Shown here one piece after another: positions 62,382 through 64,000 of a DNA stretch of 64,000 nt. This stretch comes from Bog-756 sp963734435 (GTDB taxonomy: Bacteria > Actinomycetota > Acidimicrobiia > Acidimicrobiales > RAAP-2): NCBI GenBank assembly GCA_963734435.1, contig CAVTHA010000002.1:186001-250000 (forward strand), given 5' to 3'. The notes under the pieces are model-generated. The model was given only the letters and a program-made list of their open reading frames with translations, was not told the DNA's origin and made no database searches. The position numbers were made by a program, and so were the translations under genes. The number at the start of each line of letters is the position of its first letter. Position 1 is the stretch's first letter.

Positions 62382-62822
62382 TTGAGCACCGCATCCACGA
62401 CCACCATCGTCGGCAACCTCACCCGCGACCCGGAGATCCGCTACACCCGAGAGGGACAGGCCACTACGTCGTTGGGCGTGGCGGTCAACCGGCGTTGGCA
62501 GAACCGCGACACCAACGAATGGGAGGAGGCGACCTCGTTCTTCGACGTCATCACCTGGCGCGACTTGGCCGAGAACGTGGCTCTCAGCCTCACCAAGGGC
62601 ATGCGCGTGGTGGTCACCGGCCGCCTCGAACAGCGGAGCTGGGAGACGGAGGAGGGGGACCGCCGCTTCAAGGTCGAGATCGTGGCCGACGAAGTCGGCG
62701 CCGCCCTGCGGTTTGCCACCGTCGACGTGCACCGGATCGAACGGCAGCGGGCCGCCCAGGACGACGACGCCGGGTCCGGTACCGCCGACAGCACGGAAGA
62801 CGCTCTCGGAACGCCGGCGTGA
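62382..62822 (+). CDS. ssb: Single-stranded DNA-binding protein
   Basis: A 146-residue OB-fold protein. TTTIVGNLTRDPEIRYTREG, SLGVAVNRRWQNRDTNEWEE, SFFDVITWRDLAENVALSL and TKGMRVVVTGRLEQRSWETE are the SSB core. The acidic tail (DDDAGSGTADSTEDALGTPA) lacks the usual DDDIPF-like tip, which suggests a secondary SSB paralogue rather than the replication one. It starts at TTG 62382 after AGGGAG. The stop overlaps the next small gene by four bases. Confidence 0.9.
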   Translation: MSTASTTTIVGNLTRDPEIRYTREGQATTSLGVAVNRRWQNRDTNEWEEATSFFDVITWRDLAENVALSLTKGMRVVVTGRLEQRSWETEEGDRRFKVEIVADEVGAALRFATVDVHRIERQRAAQDDDAGSGTADSTEDALGTPA

Positions 62823-63028
62823 CGGCCCGGCCTGGGGGCCACAAGGCAACGGGACCCGGCATGGGCATGCCACTGATGTGGGTCGGATGGGGGGAAGCCC
62901 TTCCACTCTGGATAGCGGCCGCCCTCATGACCAGCGCCACCGTCGCCATTTTCGCCCTGGTCCGGCACGACGGTCGCCGGTCGCGTGACACCCGCGGGCC
63001 CGTTCGCCGACGCCGGTCCGAGCCGTGA
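62819..63028 (+). CDS. Small single-span membrane protein
   Basis: A 69-residue protein. From GTG 62819 it has one membrane span (ALPLWIAAALMTSATVAIFA) and a basic C-terminus (RHDGRRSRDTRGPVRRRRSE). The start overlaps the ssb stop by four bases. ATG 62861 (MGMPLMWVGWGEALPLW) is the alternative start. Unknown function; such small proteins often follow ssb-like genes in this type of genome by chance. Confidence 0.55.
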   Translation: MTARPGGHKATGPGMGMPLMWVGWGEALPLWIAAALMTSATVAIFALVRHDGRRSRDTRGPVRRRRSEP

Positions 63029-63057
63029 TGGCCCATGAAGCGTGATGGCCCATGAAG
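63024..63057. repeat. Perfect 17-bp tandem duplication at a gene junction
   Basis: CGTGATGGCCCATGAAG occurs twice in direct contact (63024-63040 and 63041-63057). The first copy carries the stop of the small membrane protein, and both contain GTGATG/ATG starts for the next gene. It may be a recent slippage event or an assembly artefact. Confidence 0.85.
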
Positions 63058-63497
63058 AGAGTGTCCGGTTCTCCGCAGCCATCCGCCTGACCAAGCGCGA
63101 GGCCTTCGAGGCCTGCCAAGCACTGGCCGACGCCGACCGGTTTCTCCTCCGTGCCGGGCACCACGAGGCGGCCGGTGCGCTCGGCGATCTGTTCGAGCTC
63201 CTGGAAGAGCGGCTTACCTCCGGCCACCCCGACCGGGACGCGGTCTCAGGTGCGGTCCGGCTCGAACTCGAGCGACAGCGAGTTCACGCAGTAGCGCCGA
63301 CCCGTTGGCGCCGGACCGTCGGGGAACACGTGTCCGAGATGCCCGCCGCACCGGGCGCAGGTGATCTCGGTCCTGCTCATGCCGTGGCGACCACGCCGGT
63401 TCGGTGCCCTTCTGCCGAAGCACGGCGTACCGCTCGGGGGGGAGGGCCCTCCGCCATTCCTCCTCGGTGCGCTCCACTCGACCACTTGTGTCCGTAA
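63045..63497 (+). CDS. Hypothetical protein, 3' end uncertain
   Basis: The first ~65 residues look natural (RFSAAIRLTKREAFEACQAL, DRFLLRAGHHEAAGALGDLF, ELLEERLTSG), helical and acidic. From about 63240 the frame runs antisense through the damaged msrB gene without a stop, giving a Pro/Arg-rich tail of no obvious meaning. A true stop may have been lost to an indel. No family is recognised. Confidence 0.4.
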   Translation: MAHEESVRFSAAIRLTKREAFEACQALADADRFLLRAGHHEAAGALGDLFELLEERLTSGHPDRDAVSGAVRLELERQRVHAVAPTRWRRTVGEHVSEMPAAPGAGDLGPAHAVATTPVRCPSAEARRTARGGGPSAIPPRCAPLDHLCP

Positions 63498-63513
63498 CGG
63501 TTCGCTCGGTCAT
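63246..63513 (-). pseudogene. msrB: Peptide-methionine (R)-S-oxide reductase (MsrB), internal deletion
   Basis: From ATG 63513 (GGGAGGTAGTGG site) the frame gives MTERTVTDTSGRVERTEEEW and RRALPPERYAVLRQKGTEPA, the normal MsrB start. Near 63390 it stops matching. Another frame gives RHGMSRTEITCARCGGHLGH, then VFPDGPAPTGRRYCVNSLSL, the MsrB end with catalytic Cys in RYCVNS. About 60 residues, with the first zinc Cys pair and the active-site WPSF segment, are missing. The enzyme would be inactive as written. Confidence 0.85.
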
Positions 63514-63757
63514 CTCCACTACCTCCCTGCCTGTCGCGCCCACCACTGGCCTACGGCAATCATCCCCACCAAAGCGCCGGCCGGTATCGAGCTGTTCCCG
63601 GTGCTGGTTGCTGTCCCACACCCGGGGAAGCTCCGCCTTGGCCGAGTCTCTGGACGGGCCGGGGGAAGCCCACGCCGCTTTGCTAGCGTCGCATCGGATT
63701 GGCCGGCCCCGAACGCCTGGCGGCCCCGGCTCGCCCGACGCACTGAACGCCACCCCC

Positions 63758-64000
63758 ATGGACCTACGAGAGCGACCCGAGGACCAGGCCTTTCGCCACG
63801 AGGTGCGATCCTGGTTGGCCGAGCATGTCGTGGACGAGTTCGCCGCCCTCGGTGGCCGGGGGGGTTCGGGGGACGAGGCGTACGGCTTCGAGACCCGGTT
63901 GCAGTGGGAGAAGGTGCTGGCCACCGGGGGATGGACCGGCATCGGCTGGCCGGTCCGGCACGGTGGCCGCGGGTTGTCCATCACCCAGCAGGTCATCTTC
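63758..64000 (+). CDS. Acyl-CoA dehydrogenase, N-terminal part (3' partial)
   Basis: The frame from ATG 63758 is open to the window end (81 codons): MDLRERPEDQAFRHEVRSWL, AEHVVDEFAAL, FETRLQWEKVLATGGWTGIG and WPVRHGGRGLSITQQVIF. This is the N-terminal helical domain of acyl-CoA dehydrogenases, with the P-x-x-x-GG-x-G turn. It is an FAD enzyme of fatty-acid or related acyl-CoA oxidation. Confidence 0.85.
   Translation, partial: MDLRERPEDQAFRHEVRSWLAEHVVDEFAALGGRGGSGDEAYGFETRLQWEKVLATGGWTGIGWPVRHGGRGLSITQQVIF

Overview
The window looks like a chromosome segment from a high-GC actinobacterium, most likely an uncultured member of the Acidimicrobiia. Support comes from strong G/C bias at third codon positions in the outer thirds, frequent GTG and TTG starts, secreted proteins built from GYWL...DGG repeats, a class A type RNase P RNA, a DUF2277 protein, and a MoxR/DUF58/transglutaminase operon. 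The taxonomic call is inference. No rRNA, tRNA or CRISPR array was found.

Layout. Bases 1-9.8 kb are compact, core-like DNA: a C4 zinc-ribbon coiled-coil protein, a histidine phosphatase, a TetR regulator, an amidohydrolase, a zinc dehydrogenase/ABM pair, a large polytopic membrane protein, an Ohr/OsmC peroxidase, DUF2277, an SDR dehydrogenase and a SRPBCC protein. Bases 9.8-42 kb are an accessory region. Base composition is lower and mixed, genes are short and change strand often, and there are remains of IS630, IS110 and IS30 elements. It holds decayed pentapeptide-repeat copies and many single-gene 'utility' enzymes: DHFR/RibD-like, VOC, DinB, GNAT, SRPBCC, APH kinase, nucleotidyltransferase, nitrilase and P450. 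It also carries several lipoproteins and two secreted repeat proteins. Bases 42.6-64 kb return to core-like DNA: rnpB, xseA-xseB, an acyl-CoA ligase, an MBL hydrolase/FAD reductase pair, moxR-DUF58-tgpA, and glpD/AGPS-like oxidase/glpK. These are followed by a Fur/PerR regulator with rubrerythrin and DUF3501, an enoyl-CoA hydratase, an encapsulin operon, ssb, a damaged msrB and the start of an acyl-CoA dehydrogenase.

The most interesting system is at 60.6-62.1 kb. A family 1 encapsulin shell gene overlaps by 4 bp the stop codon of an upstream gene for a nitrobindin-like (heme-binding beta-barrel) protein. That protein ends in a linker followed by LGIGNLR, which matches the peptide that loads cargo into encapsulin shells. 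This predicts a heme-binding beta-barrel protein packaged in a protein nanocompartment, close to a peroxide/iron regulator (a Fur family gene with a palindromic operator) and a rubrerythrin.

A second theme is gene interruption. At least five otherwise well-conserved genes in the core-like parts are broken by single-base frameshifts: histidine phosphatase, the membrane protein at 4.7-6.5 kb (three shifts), FAD reductase, TgpA and the AGPS-like oxidase. msrB lacks its middle. Six damaged housekeeping-type genes in about 30 kb suggests sequencing or assembly indels as much as real decay. By contrast the IS remains and pentapeptide fragments in the accessory region look like true pseudogenes.
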